64,000 nt of DNA from NCBI RefSeq assembly GCF_949987535.1, contig NW_026646034.1, positions 1-64,000 of the forward strand, written 5' to 3'. The notes under the pieces were generated by a model. The model saw only the letters and a list, made by a program, of their open reading frames with translations. It was not told the DNA's origin and ran no database searches. Below are positions 24,034-37,500 of this stretch, in pieces; the stretch's first letter is position 1, and each line of letters begins with the position of its first letter. The DNA comes from Balaenoptera acutorostrata (lineage: Eukaryota > Chordata > Mammalia > Artiodactyla > Balaenopteridae). The translations under genes and the position numbers were made by a program.

Positions 24034-26349
24034 ATCACAATGCTCCATGGCCACAGTCATCACAATGCTCCAGAATTCTTGTCATCACAATGTTCCTTGA
24101 CCGTGTCATCACAATGCTCCATGGCCCTTGTCATCACAATGCTCCAGAATTCTTGTCATCACAATGTTCCATGACCGTGTCATCACAATGCTCCATGGCC
24201 CTTGTCATCACAATGCTCCAGAATTCTTGTCATCACAATGCTCCATGGCCCTGTTCATCACAATGCTCCAGATTGCTTGTCATCAAAAAGTTCCATGACC
24301 GTGTCATCACAATGCACCATGGCCCTTGTCATCACAATGCTCCAGAATTCTTGTCATCACAATGTTCCATGACCGTGTCATCACAATGCTCCATGGCCCT
24401 TGTCATCACAATGCTCCAGAATTCTTGTCATCACAATGTTCCATGACCGTGTCATCACAATGCTCCATGGCCCTTGTCATCACAATGCTCCAGAATTCTT
24501 GTCATCACAATGTTCCATGACCGTGTCATCACAATGCTCCATAATTCTTGTCACCACAATGTTCCATGACCGTGTCATCACAATGCTCCAGAATTCTTAT
24601 CATCACAATGCTCCAGAATTCTTGTCATCACAATGTTCCATGACCGTGTCATCACAATGCTCCATGGCCCTGGTCATCACAATGCTCCAGATTGCTTGTC
24701 ATCACAAAGTTCCATGACCGTGTCATCACAATGCACCATGGCCCTTGTCATCACAATGCTCCAGAATTCTTGTCATCACAATGTTCCATGACCGTGTCAT
24801 CACAATGCTCCATAATTCTTGTCATCAAAATGTTCCATGACCGTGTCATCACAATGCTCCAGAATTCTTGTCATCACAATGTTCCATGACCGTGTCATCA
24901 CAATGCTCCATAATTCTTGTTATCAAAATGTTCCATGACCGTGTCATCACAATGCTCCAGAAATCTTGTCATCACAATGTTCCATGACCGTGTCATCACA
25001 ATGCTCCAGAATTCTTGTCATCACAATGCTCCAGAATTATTGTCATCACAATGTACCATGACCGTGTCATCACAATGCTACAGAATTCTTGTCATCACAA
25101 TGCTCCAGAATTCTTGTCATCACAATGTTCCATGACCGTGTCATCACAATGCTCCATGGCCCTTGTCATCACAAAGCTCCAGAATTCTTGTCATCACAAT
25201 GTTCCATGACCGTGTCATCACAATGCTCCATGGCCCTTGTCAACACAATGCTCCAGAATTCTTGTCATCACAATGTTCCATGACCTTGTCATCACAAAGC
25301 TCCAGAATTCTTGTCATCACAATGTTCCATGACCGTGTCATCACAATGCTCCATGGCCCTTGTCATCACAATGCTCCAGAATTCTTGTCATCACAATGTT
25401 CCATGACCGTGTCATCACAATGCTCCATGGCCCTTGTCATCACAATGCTCCAGAATTCTTGACATCACAATGTTCCATGACCGTGTCATCACAATGCTCC
25501 AGAATTCTTGTGATCACAATGCTCCAGAATTCTTGTCATCACAATGTTCCATGACCGTGTCATCACAATGCTCCATGGCCCTTGTCATCACAATGCTCCA
25601 GATTTCTCATCATCACAATGTTCCATGACCGTGTCATCACAATGCTCCATAATTCTTGTCATCAAAATGTTCCATGACCGTGTCATCACAATGCTCCAGA
25701 ATTCTTGTCATCACAATGTTCCATGACCGTGTCATCACAATGCTCCAGAATTCTTGTCATCACAATGCTCCATAATTCTTGTCATCACAATGTTCCATGA
25801 CCGTGTCATCACAATGCTACAGAATTCTTGTCATCACAATGTATCATGACCGTGTCATCACAATGCTCCATGGCACTTTTCATCACAATGCTCCAGAATT
25901 CTTGTCATCACAATGTTCCATGACCGTGTCATCACAATGCTCCATGGCCCTTGTCATCACAATGCTCCAGAATTCTTGTCATCACAATGTTCCATGACCG
26001 TGTCATCACAATGCTCCATGGCCCTTGTCATCACAATGCTCCAGAATTCTTGTCATCACAATGTTCCATGACCATGTCATCACAATGCACCATGGCCCTT
26101 GTCATCACAATGCTCCATGGCCCTTGTCATCACAATGCTCCAGAATTCTTTTCATCACAATGTTCCATGACCGTGTCATCACAATGCTCCATGGCCCTTG
26201 TCATCACAATGCTCCAGAATTCTTGTCATCACAATGTTCCATCACCGTGTCATCACAATGCTCCATAATTCTTGTCATCACAATGTTCCATGACCGTGTC
26301 ATCACAATGCTCCAGAATTCTTGTCATCACAATGTTCCATGACCGTGTC

Positions 26350-26693
26350 ATCACAATGCTTCATGACCCTGGTCACAACATTTCTCCATGACCTTTGTCA
26401 TCACAATGCTCTATATAGTTTTTCGTGACAATTCTAAATGAACACTTTAATCACTTTGCTTGCTGACCATTTTTATCACATTTCTCTATTGTCTTTACAA
26501 TTTCCCATGACCCCTTTCTTCACAATGCTCCATGATGCCTGTCATCACAATACTCAATGGCTTTTGTTATCACAATGCTCCAGGACCAGTTTCATCACAA
26601 TACTCCATCTCCCTTGTCATCACGGTGCACAATGAAACCTCTCATTACAATGCTCCATGACACCTTTCATCACAATGCTCAATGGCCCTTGTC
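26350..26693 (+). repeat. Type I diverged-monomer block, copy 4
   Basis: Private changes shared only with copy 5 are GCTTCATGACC at the left edge and CATTTTTATCAC near 26,470. A type II block starts 664 nt after its start (27,014), making a type I-type II pair. Confidence 0.9.
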
Positions 26694-27013
26694 ATCACAA
26701 TGCTCCAGATTGCTTGTCATCACAAAGTTCCGTGACCGTGTCATCACAATGCACCATGGCCTTTGTCATCACAATTCTCCAGAATTCTTGTCATCACAAT
26801 GTTCCATGACCGTGTCATCAAAATGCTCCATGGCCCTTGTCATCACAATGCTCCATAATTCTGGTCATCACAATGTTCCATGACCGTGTCATCACAATGC
26901 TCCATGGCCCTTGTCATCACAATGCTCCAGAATTCTAGTCATCACAATGTTCCATGACCGTGTCATCACAATGCTCCATAATTCTTGTCATCACAATGTT
27001 CCATGACCGTATC

Positions 27014-27332
27014 ATCACAATGTTACATGACCCTGGTCATCACAGTTCTCCATGACCTTTGTCATCACTATGCTCTATATAGTTTTTCATTACAATTCTA
27101 AATGACCACTTTAATCACTTTGCTTGCTGACCATTTTCATCACATTTCTCTATTGTCATTACAATTCCCCATGACCCCTTTCTTCACAATGCTCCATGAT
27201 GCCTGTCATCACAATGCTCAATGGCTTTTGTTATTACAGTGCTCCAGGACCAGTTTCATCACATTACTCCATCTCCCTTGTCATCACGGTGCACAATGAA
27301 TAGTTTCATTACAATGCTCCATGGCCCTTGTC
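27014..27332 (+). repeat. Type II diverged-monomer block, copy 2
   Basis: Private changes shared with copy 3 are TTTTTCATTACAATTC and TTATTACAGTGCTCC, and the preceding A monomer reads GACCGTATC. It is the second member of a type I-type II pair (start to start 664 nt). Confidence 0.9.
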
Positions 27333-30300
27333 ATCACAATGCTCCAGAATTCTTGTCATCACAATGTTCCATGACCGTGTCATCACAATGCTCCATGGCC
27401 CTTGTCATCACAATGCTCCAGAATTCTTGTCATCACAATGTTCCATGACCGTGTCATCACAATGCTCCAGAATTCTTGTCATCACAATGTTCCAAGACCG
27501 GGTCATCACAATGCTCCAGATTGCTTGTCATCACAAAGTTCCATGACCGTGTCATCACAATGCACCATGGCCCTTGTCATCAGAATGCTGCAGAATTGTT
27601 GTCATCAAAATGTTCCATGACCGTGTCATCACAAAGCTCCATGGCCCTTGTCATCACAATGCCCCAGAATTCTTGTCATCACAATGTTCCATGACCGTGT
27701 CATCACAATGCTCCATGGCCCTTGTCATCACAATGCTCCAGATTTCTTGTCATCACAATGATCCATGACCGTGTCATCACAATGCTCCATAATTCTTGTC
27801 ATCAAAATGTTCCATGACCGTGTCATCACAATGCTCCAGAATTCTAGTCATCACAATATTCTATGACCGTGTGATCACAATGCTCCATGGCCCTTGTCAT
27901 CACAATGCTCCAGAATTCTTTTCATCACAATGTTCCATAACCGTGTCATCACAGTGCTCCATGGCCCTTGTCATCACAATGCTCCAGAATTCTTGTCATC
28001 AAAATGCTCCAGAATTCTTGTCATCACAAAGTTCCATGACCGTGTCATCACAATGCTCCATGACCCTGGTCATCACAATGCTCCAGATTGCTTGTCATCA
28101 CAAAGTTCCATGACTGTGTCATCACAATGCACCATGGCCCTTGTCATCACAATGCTCCAGAATTCTTGTCATCACAATGTTCCATGACCGTGTCATCACA
28201 ATGCTCCATGGCCCTTTTCATCACAATGCTCCAGAATTCTTGCCATCACAATGTTCCATGACCGTGTCATCACAATGCTCCATAATTCTTATCATCACAA
28301 TGTTCCATGACCGTGTCATCACAATGCTCCAGAATTCTTGTCATCACAATGCTCCAGAATTCTTGTCATCCCAATGTTCCATGACCGTGTCATCACAATG
28401 CTCCATGGCCCTGGTCATCACAATGCTCCAGATTGCTTGTCATCACAAAGTTCCATGACCGTGTCATCACAATGCACCATGGCCCTTGTCATCACAATGC
28501 TCCAGAATTCTTGTCATCACAATGTTCCATGACCGTGTCATCACAATGCTCCAGAATTCTTGTCATCACAATGTTCGATGACCGTGTCATCACAATGCTC
28601 CATAGCCCTTGTCAACACAATGCTCCAGAATTCTTGTCATCACAATGTTCCATGACCTTGTCATCACAATGCTCCAGAATTCTTGTCATCACAATGTTCC
28701 ATGACCGTGTCATCACAATGCTCCATGGCCCTTGTCATCACAATGCTCCAGAATTCTTGTCATCACAATGTTCGATGACCGTGTCATCACAATGCTCCAT
28801 AGCCCTTGTCAACACAATGCTCCAGAATTCTTGTCATCACAATGTTCCATGACCTTGTCATCACAATGCTCCAGAATTCTTGTCATCACAATGTTCCATG
28901 ACCGTGTCATCACAATGCTCCATGGCCCTTGTCATCACAATGCTCCAGAATACTTGTCATCACAATGTTCCATGACCGTGTCATCACAATGCTCCATGGC
29001 CCTTGTCATCACAATGCTCCAGAATTCTTGTCATCACAATGTTCCATGACCGTGTCATCACAATGCTCCATGGCCATTGTCATCACTCTTCTCCAGAATT
29101 CTTGTCATCACAATGTTCCATGATCGTGTCATCACAATGCTCCAGAATTCTTGTCATCACAATGCTCCAGAATTCTTGTCATCACAATGTTCCATGACCG
29201 TTTCATCACAATGCTCCATGACCCTGGTCATCACAATGCTCCAGATTGCTTGTCATCACAAAGTTCCATGACTGTGTCATCACAATGCACCATGGCCCTT
29301 GTCATCACAATGCTCCAGAATTCTTATCATCACAATGTTCCATGACCGTGTCATCACAATGCTCCATGGCCCTTGTCATCACAATGCTCCAGAATTCTTG
29401 CCATCACAATGTTCCAAGACCCTGTCATCACAATGCTCCATAATTCTTATCATCACAATGTTCCATGACCGTGTCATCACAATGCTCCAGAATTCTTGTC
29501 ATCACAATGCTCCAGAATTCTTGTCATCACAATGTTCCATGACCGTGTCATCACAATGCTCCATGGCCCTGGTCATCACAATGCTCCAGATTGCTTGTCA
29601 TCACAAAGATCCATGACCGTGTCATCACAATGCACCATGGCCCTTGTCATCACAATGCTCCAGAATTCTTGTCATCACAATGTTCCATGACCGTGTCATC
29701 ACAATGCTCCATAATTCTTGTCATCAAAATGTTCCATGACCGTGTCATCACAATGCTCCAGAATTCTTGTCATCACAATGTTCCATGACCATGTCATCAC
29801 AATGCTCCAGAATTTTTGTCATCACAATGCTCCAGAATTCTTGTCATCACAATGTTCCATGACCGTGTCATCACAATGCTCCAGAATTCTTGTCATCACA
29901 ATGTTCCAAGACCGGGTCATCACAATGCTCCAGATTGCTTGTCATCACAAAGTTCCATGACCGTGTCATCACAATGCACCATGGCCCTTGTCATCAGAAT
30001 GCTGCAGAATTGTTGTCATCAAAATGTTCCATGACCGTGTCGTCACAAAGCTCCATGGCCCTTGTCATCACAATGCCCCAGAATTCTTGTCATCACAATG
30101 TTCCATGACCGTGTCATCACAATGCTCCATGGCCCTTGTCATCACAATGCTCCAGATTTCTTGTCATCACAATGATCCATGACCGTGTCATCACAATGCT
30201 CCATAATTCTTGTCATCAAAATGTTCCATGACCGTGTCATCACAATGCTCCAGAATTCTAGTCATCACAATATTCTATGACCGTGTGATCACAATGCTCC

Positions 30301-32159
30301 ATGGCCCTTGTCATCACAATGCTCCAGAATTCTTTTCATCACAATGTTCCATGACCATGTCATCACAATGCTCCATGGCCCTTGTCATCACAATGCTCCA
30401 GAATTCTTGTCATCAAAATGCTCCAGAATTCTTGTCATCACAAAGTTCCATGACCGTGTCATCACAATGCTCCATGGCCCTGGTCATCACAATGCTCCAG
30501 ATTGCTTGTCATCACAAAGTTCCATGACCGTGTCATCACAATGCACCATGGCCCTTGTCATCACAATGCTCCAGAATTCTTGTCATCACAATGTTCCATG
30601 ACCGTGTCATCACAATGCTCCATAATTCTTGTCATCAAAATGTTCCATGACCGTGTCATCACAATGCTCCAGAATTCTTGTCATCACAATGTTCCATGAC
30701 CGTGTCATCACAATGCTCCATAATTCTTGTTATCAAAATGTTCCATGACCGTGTCATCACAATGCTCCAGAAATCTTGTCATCACAATGTTCCATGACCG
30801 TGTCATCACAATGCTCCAGAATTCTTGTCATCACAATGCTCCAGAATTATTGTCATCACAATGTACCATGACCGTGTCATCACAATGCTACAGAATTCTT
30901 GTCATCACAATGCTCCAGAATTCTTGTCATCACAATGTTCCATGACCGTGTCATCACAATGCTCCATGGCCCTTGTCATCACAAAGCTCCAGAATTCTTG
31001 TCATCACAATGTTCCATGACCGTGTCATCACAATGCTCCATGGCCCTTGTCAACACAATGCTCCAGAATTCTTGTCATCACAATGTTCCATGACCTTGTC
31101 ATCACAAAGCTCCAGAATTCTTGTCATCACAATGTTCCATGACCGTGTCATCACAATGCTCCATGGCCCTTGTCATCACAATGCTCCAGAATTCTTGTCA
31201 TCACAATGTTCCATGACCGTGTCATCACAATGCTCCATGGCCCTTGTCATCACAATGCTCCAGAATTCTTGACATCACAATGTTCCATGACCGTGTCATC
31301 ACAATGCTCCAGAATTCTTGTGATCACAATGCTCCAGAATTCTTGTCATCACAATGTTCCATGACCGTGTCATCACAATGCTCCATGGCCCTTGTCATCA
31401 CAATGCTCCAGATTTCTCATCATCACAATGTTCCATGACCGTGTCATCACAATGCTCCATAATTCTTGTCATCAAAATGTTCCATGACCGTGTCATCACA
31501 ATGCTCCAGAATTCTTGTCATCACAATGTTCCATGACCGTGTCATCACAATGCTCCAGAATTCTTGTCATCACAATGCTCCATAATTCTTGTCATCACAA
31601 TGTTCCATGACCGTGTCATCACAATGCTACAGAATTCTTGTCATCACAATGTATCATGACCGTGTCATCACAATGCTCCATGGCACTTTTCATCACAATG
31701 CTCCAGAATTCTTGTCATCACAATGTTCCATGACCGTGTCATCACAATGCTCCATGGCCCTTGTCATCACAATGCTCCAGAATTCTTGTCATCACAATGT
31801 TCCATGACCGTGTCATCACAATGCTCCATGGCCCTTGTCATCACAATGCTCCAGAATTCTTGTCATCACAATGTTCCATGACCATGTCATCACAATGCAC
31901 CATGGCCCTTGTCATCACAATGCTCCATGGCCCTTGTCATCACAATGCTCCAGAATTCTTTTCATCACAATGTTCCATGACCGTGTCATCACAATGCTCC
32001 ATGGCCCTTGTCATCACAATGCTCCAGAATTCTTGTCATCACAATGTTCCATCACCGTGTCATCACAATGCTCCATAATTCTTGTCATCACAATGTTCCA
32101 TGACCGTGTCATCACAATGCTCCAGAATTCTTGTCATCACAATGTTCCATGACCGTGTC

Positions 32160-32503
32160 ATCACAATGCTTCATGACCCTGGTCACAACATTTCTCCATG
32201 ACCTTTGTCATCACAATGCTCTATATAGTTTTTCGTGACAATTCTAAATGAACACTTTAATCACTTTGCTTGCTGACCATTTTTATCACATTTCTCTATT
32301 GTCTTTACAATTTCCCATGACCCCTTTCTTCACAATGCTCCATGATGCCTGTCATCACAATACTCAATGGCTTTTGTTATCACAATGCTCCAGGACCAGT
32401 TTCATCACAATACTCCATCTCCCTTGTCATCACGGTGCACAATGAAACCTCTCATTACAATGCTCCATGACACCTTTCATCACAATGCTCAATGGCCCTT
32501 GTC
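32160..32503 (+). repeat. Type I diverged-monomer block, copy 5
   Basis: This block is exactly 5,810 nt after copy 4 with the same two private changes. It is part of the 5,810-bp tandem duplication and is paired with the type II block at 32,824. Confidence 0.9.
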
Positions 32504-32823
32504 ATCACAATGCTCCAGATTGCTTGTCATCACAAAGTTCCGTGACCGTGTCATCACAATGCACCATGGCCTTTGTCATCACAATTCTCCAGAATTCTTG
32601 TCATCACAATGTTCCATGACCGTGTCATCAAAATGCTCCATGGCCCTTGTCATCACAATGCTCCATAATTCTGGTCATCACAATGTTCCATGACCGTGTC
32701 ATCACAATGCTCCATGGCCCTTGTCATCACAATGCTCCAGAATTCTAGTCATCACAATGTTCCATGACCGTGTCATCACAATGCTCCATAATTCTTGTCA
32801 TCACAATGTTCCATGACCGTATC

Positions 32824-33142
32824 ATCACAATGTTACATGACCCTGGTCATCACAGTTCTCCATGACCTTTGTCATCACTATGCTCTATATAGTTTTTCAT
32901 TACAATTCTAAATGACCACTTTAATCACTTTGCTTGCTGACCATTTTCATCACATTTCTCTATTGTCATTACAATTCCCCATGACCCCTTTCTTCACAAT
33001 GCTCCATGATGCCTGTCATCACAATGCTCAATGGCTTTTGTTATTACAGTGCTCCAGGACCAGTTTCATCACATTACTCCATCTCCCTTGTCATCACGGT
33101 GCACAATGAATAGTTTCATTACAATGCTCCATGGCCCTTGTC
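32824..33142 (+). repeat. Type II diverged-monomer block, copy 3
   Basis: This block is 5,810 nt after copy 2, with the same private changes. Confidence 0.9.
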
Positions 33143-34539
33143 ATCACAATGCTCCAGAATTCTTGTCATCACAATGTTCCATGACCGTGTCATCACAATG
33201 CTCCATGGCCCTTGTCATCACAATGCTCCAGAATTCTTGTCATCACAATGTTCCATGACCGTGTCATCACAATGCTCCAGAATTCTTGTCATCACAATGT
33301 TCCAAGACCGGGTCATCACAATGCTCCAGATTGCTTGTCATCACAAAGTTCCATGACCGTGTCATCACAATGCACCATGGCCCTTGTCATCAGAATGCTG
33401 CAGAATTGTTGTCATCAAAATGTTCCATGACCGTGTCATCACAAAGCTCCATGGCCCTTGTCATCACAATGCCCCAGAATTCTTGTCATCACAATGTTCC
33501 ATGACCGTGTCATCACAATGCTCCATGGCCCTTGTCATCACAATGCTCCAGATTTCTTGTCATCACAATGATCCATGACCGTGTCATCACAATGCTCCAT
33601 AATTCTTGTCATCAAAATGTTCCATGACCGTGTCATCACAATGCTCCAGAATTCTAGTCATCACAATATTCTATGACCGTGTGATCACAATGCTCCATGG
33701 CCCTTGTCATCACAATGCTCCAGAATTCTTTTCATCACAATGTTCCATAACCGTGTCATCACAATGCTCCATGGCCCTTGTCATCACAATGCTCCAGAAT
33801 TCTTGTCATCAAAATGCTCCAGAATTCTTGTCATCACAAAGTTCCATGACCGTGTCATCACAATGCTCCATGACCCTGGTCATCACAATGCTCCAGATTG
33901 CTTGTCATCACAAAGTTCCATGACTGTGTCATCACAATGCACCATGGCCCTTGTCATCACAATGCTCCAGAATTCTTGTCATCACAATGTTCCATGACCG
34001 TGTCATCACAATGCTCCATGGCCCTTTTCATCACAATGCTCCAGAATTCTTGCCATCACAATGTTCCATGACCGTGTCATCACAATGCTCCATAATTCTT
34101 ATCATCACAATGTTCCATGACCGTGTCATCACAATGCTCCAGAATTCTTGTCATCACAATGCTCCAGAATTCTTGTCATCCCAATGTTCCATGACCGTGT
34201 CATCACAATGCTCCATGGCCCTGGTCATCACAATGCTCCAGATTGCTTGTCATCACAAAGTTCCATGACCGTGTCATCACAATGCACCATGGCCCTTGTC
34301 ATCACAATGCTCCAGAATTCTTGTCATCACAATGTTCCATGACCGTGTCATCACAATGCTCCAGAATTCTTGTCATCACAATGTTCGATGACCGTGTCAT
34401 CACAATGCTCCATAGCCCTTGTCAACACAATGCTCCAGAATTCTTGTCATCACAATGTTCCATGACCTTGTCATCACAATGCTCCAGAATTCTTGTCATC
34501 ACAATGTTCCATGACCGTGTCATCACAATGCTCCATGGC

Positions 34540-37440
34540 CCTTGGTTCATCACAATGGCTCCAGAATTCTTGTCATCACAATGTTCGATGACCGTGTCAT
34601 CACAATGCTCCATAGCCCTTGTCAACACAATGCTCCAGAATTCTTGTCAATCACAATGTTCCATGACCTTGTCATCACAATGCTCCAGAATTCTTGTCAT
34701 CACAATGTTCCATGACCGTGTAATCACAATGCTCCATGGCCCTTGTCATCACAATGCTCCAGAATACTTGTCATCACAATGTTCCATGACCGTGTCATCA
34801 CAATGCTCCATGGCCCTTGTCAATCACAGATGCTCCAGAATTCTTGTCATCACAATGTTCCATGACCGTGTCATCACAATGCTCCCATGGCCATTGTCAT
34901 CACTCTTCTCCAGAATTCTTGTCATCAACAATGTTCCATGATCGTGTCATCACAATGCTCCAGAATTCTTGTCATCACAATGCTCCAGAATTCTTGTCAT
35001 CACAATGTTCCATGACCGTTTCATCACAATTGCTCCATGACCCTGGTCATCACAATGCTCCAGATTGCTTGTCATCACAAAGTTCCATGACTGTGTCATC
35101 ACAATGCACCATGGCCCTTGTCATCACAATGCTCCAGAATTCTTATCATCACAATGTTTCCATGACCGTGTCATCACAATGCTCCATGGCCCTTGTCATC
35201 ACAATGCTCCAGAATTCTTGCCATCACAATGTTCCAAGACCCTGTCATCACAATGCTCCATAATTCTTATCATCACAATGTTCCATGACCGTGTCATCAC
35301 AATGCTCCAGAATTCTTGTCATCACAATGCTCCAGAATTCTTGTCATCACAATGTTCCCATGACCGTGTCATCACAATGCTCCATGGCCCTGGTCATCAC
35401 AATGCTCCAGATTGCTTGTCATCACAAAGATCCATGACCGTGTCATCAACAATGCACCATGGCCCTTGTCATCACAATGCTCCAGAATTCTTGTCATCAC
35501 AATGTTCCATGACCGTGTCATCACAATGCTCCATAATTCTTGTCATCAAAATGTTCCATGGACCGTGTCATCACAATGCTCCAGAATTCTTGTCATCACA
35601 ATGTTCCATGACCATGTCATCACAATGCTCCAGAATTTTTGTCATCACAATGCTCCAGAATTCTTGTCATCACAATGTTCCATGACCGTGTCATCACAAT
35701 GCTCCAGAATTCTTGTCATCACAATGTTCCAAGACCGGGTCATCACAATGCTCCAGATTGCTTGTCATCACAAAGTTCCATGACCGTGTCATCACAATGC
35801 ACCATGGCCCTTGTCATCAGAATGCTGCAGAATTGTTGTCATCAAAATGTTCCCATGACCGTGTCGTCACAAAGCTCCATGGCCCTTGTCATCACAATGC
35901 CCCAGAATTCTTGTCATCACAATGTTCCATGACCGTGTCATCACAATGCTCCATGGCCCTTGTCATCACAATGCTCCAGATTTCTTGTCATCACAATGAT
36001 CCATGACCGTGTCATCACAATGCTCCATAAATCTTGTCATCAAAAATGTTCCATGACCGTGTCATCACAATGCTCCAGAATTCTAGTCATCACAATATTC
36101 TATGACCGTGTGATCACAATGCTCCATGGCCCTTGTCATCACAATGCTCCAGAATTCTTTTCATCACAATGTTCCATGACCATGTCATCACAATGCTCCA
36201 TGGCCCTTGTCATCACAATGCTCTCAGAATTCTTGTCATCAAAATGCTCCAGAATTCTTGTCATCACAAAGTTCCATGACCGTGTCATCACAATGCTCCA
36301 TGACCCTGGTCATCACAATGCTCCAGATTGCTTGTCATCACAAAGTTCCATGACTGTGTCATCACAATGCACCATGGCCCTTGTCATCACAATGCTCCAG
36401 AATTCTTGTCATCACAATGTTCCATGACCGTGTCATCACAATGCTTCCATGGCCCTTGTCATCACAATGCTCCAGAATTCTTGCCATCACAATGTTCCAT
36501 GACCGTGTACATCACAATGCTCCCATAATTCTTATCATCACAATGTTCCATGACCGTGTCATCACAATGCTCCAGAATTCTTGTCATCACAATGCTCCAG
36601 AATTCTTGTCATCCCAATGTTCCATGACCGTGTCATCACAATGCTCCATGGCCCTGGTCATCACAATGCTCTAGATTGCTTGTCATCACAAAGTTCCATG
36701 ACCGTGTCATCACAATGCACCATGGCCCTTGTCATCACAATGCTCCAGAATTCTTGTCATTCACAATGTTCCATGACCGTGTCATCACAATGCACCAGAA
36801 TTCTTGTCATCACAATGTTCGATGACCGTGTCATCACAATGCTCCATAGCCCTTGTCAACACCAATGCTCCATGAATTTCTTGTCATCACAATGTTCCAT
36901 GACCTTGTCATCACAATGCTCCAGAATTCTTGTCATCACAATGTTCCATGACCGTGTCATCACAATGCTCCATGGCCCTTGTCATCACAATGCTCCAGAA
37001 TTCTTGTCATCACAATGTTCCATGACCGTGTCATCACAATGCTCCATGGCCCCTTGTCATCACAATGCTCCAGAATTTCTTGTCATCACAATGTTCCATG
37101 ACCAGTGTCATCACAATGCTCCATGGCCATTGTCATCACTCTTCTCCAGAATTCTTGTCATCACAATGTTCCATGATCGTGTCATCACAATGCTCCAGAA
37201 TTCTTGTCATCACAATGCTCCAGAATTCTTGTCATCACAATGTTCCATGACCGTTTCATCACAATGCTCCATGACCCTGGTCATCCACAATGCTCCAGAT
37301 TGCTTGGTCATCACAAAGTTCCATGACTGTGTCATCACAATGCACCATGGCCCTTGTCATCACAATGCTCCAGAATTCTTATCATCACAATGTTCCATGA
37401 CCGTGTCATCACAATGCTCCATGTCCCTTGTCCATCACAA
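34540..37440. repeat. Insertion-rich patch, probable unpolished sequence
   Basis: Against the sister copy at 28.7-30.6 kb and 28.0-29.4 kb I see about 27 extra single bases. Examples are CCTTGGTTCATC near 34,544, GTCAATCAC near 34,648, ATGTTTCCATG near 35,155, CCATGGACCG near 35,560 and GGCCCCTTG near 37,049. I see almost no deletions. None of the extra bases appears elsewhere in the array. They break monomer register and yield the longest open frame in the window (36581-37672), plus a minus-strand frame at 34422-34628. Such insertion bias is typical of uncorrected noisy long reads. Confidence 0.7.
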
Positions 37441-37500
37441 TGCTCCAGAATTCTTGCCATCACAATGTTCCATGACCCTGTCATCACAATGCTCCATAAT
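36240..37500. repeat. Third copy of the 28.0-29.4 kb segment
   Basis: After the second 5,810-bp unit the array returns to the pattern of about 28,000-29,400, with diagnostic CCATGACCCTGGTC, GACTGTGTC and ATCCCAATG variants. The offset is about 8,240. It does not continue past the point corresponding to 30,444. Much of it lies in the insertion-rich patch. Confidence 0.7.

Larger units (their letters stand above)
22723..24634. repeat. Mosaic of short-range duplicates
   Basis: From 22,723 to about 23,460 this follows 19,370-20,110 (offset 3,348), including a type I block. From about 23,500 to 23,940 it is plain A-C-B and A-B-B units. From about 23,950 to 24,634 it follows 21,440-22,120 (offset 2,512). 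Nothing other than satellite is present. Confidence 0.75.
24635..30444. repeat. 5,810-bp tandem unit, copy 1
   Basis: It contains one type I-type II pair. The left edge is set by the last mismatches against the +5,810 alignment (24,606 and 24,634). From there on the two copies agree closely; the one substitution I noticed before 34.5 kb is G at 27954 against A at 33764. Inside the unit, about 27,400-28,200 recurs at about 29,814-30,614 (offset 2,414). Confidence 0.85.
30445..36260. repeat. 5,810-bp tandem unit, copy 2
   Basis: This is an almost exact repeat of 24635-30444 up to about 34,540. Beyond that it carries a succession of one-base insertions, so the offset drifts from 5,810 to 5,823 by 35,640. 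Near-identity followed by an error-rich end is compatible with a very recent duplication or with an assembly artefact. Confidence 0.8.

Noticed and set aside
28570..28600. CENP-B-box-like motif in TTCGATGACCGTG
   Set aside because: The TTCG start fits, but the required downstream A and CGGG positions do not match the known box, and most A monomers lack the CpG in TTCG.
34243..34941. 232-residue open frame
   Set aside because: It extends only because of private one-base insertions near 34,544 and 34,648; the sister copy at 28,433 stops earlier.
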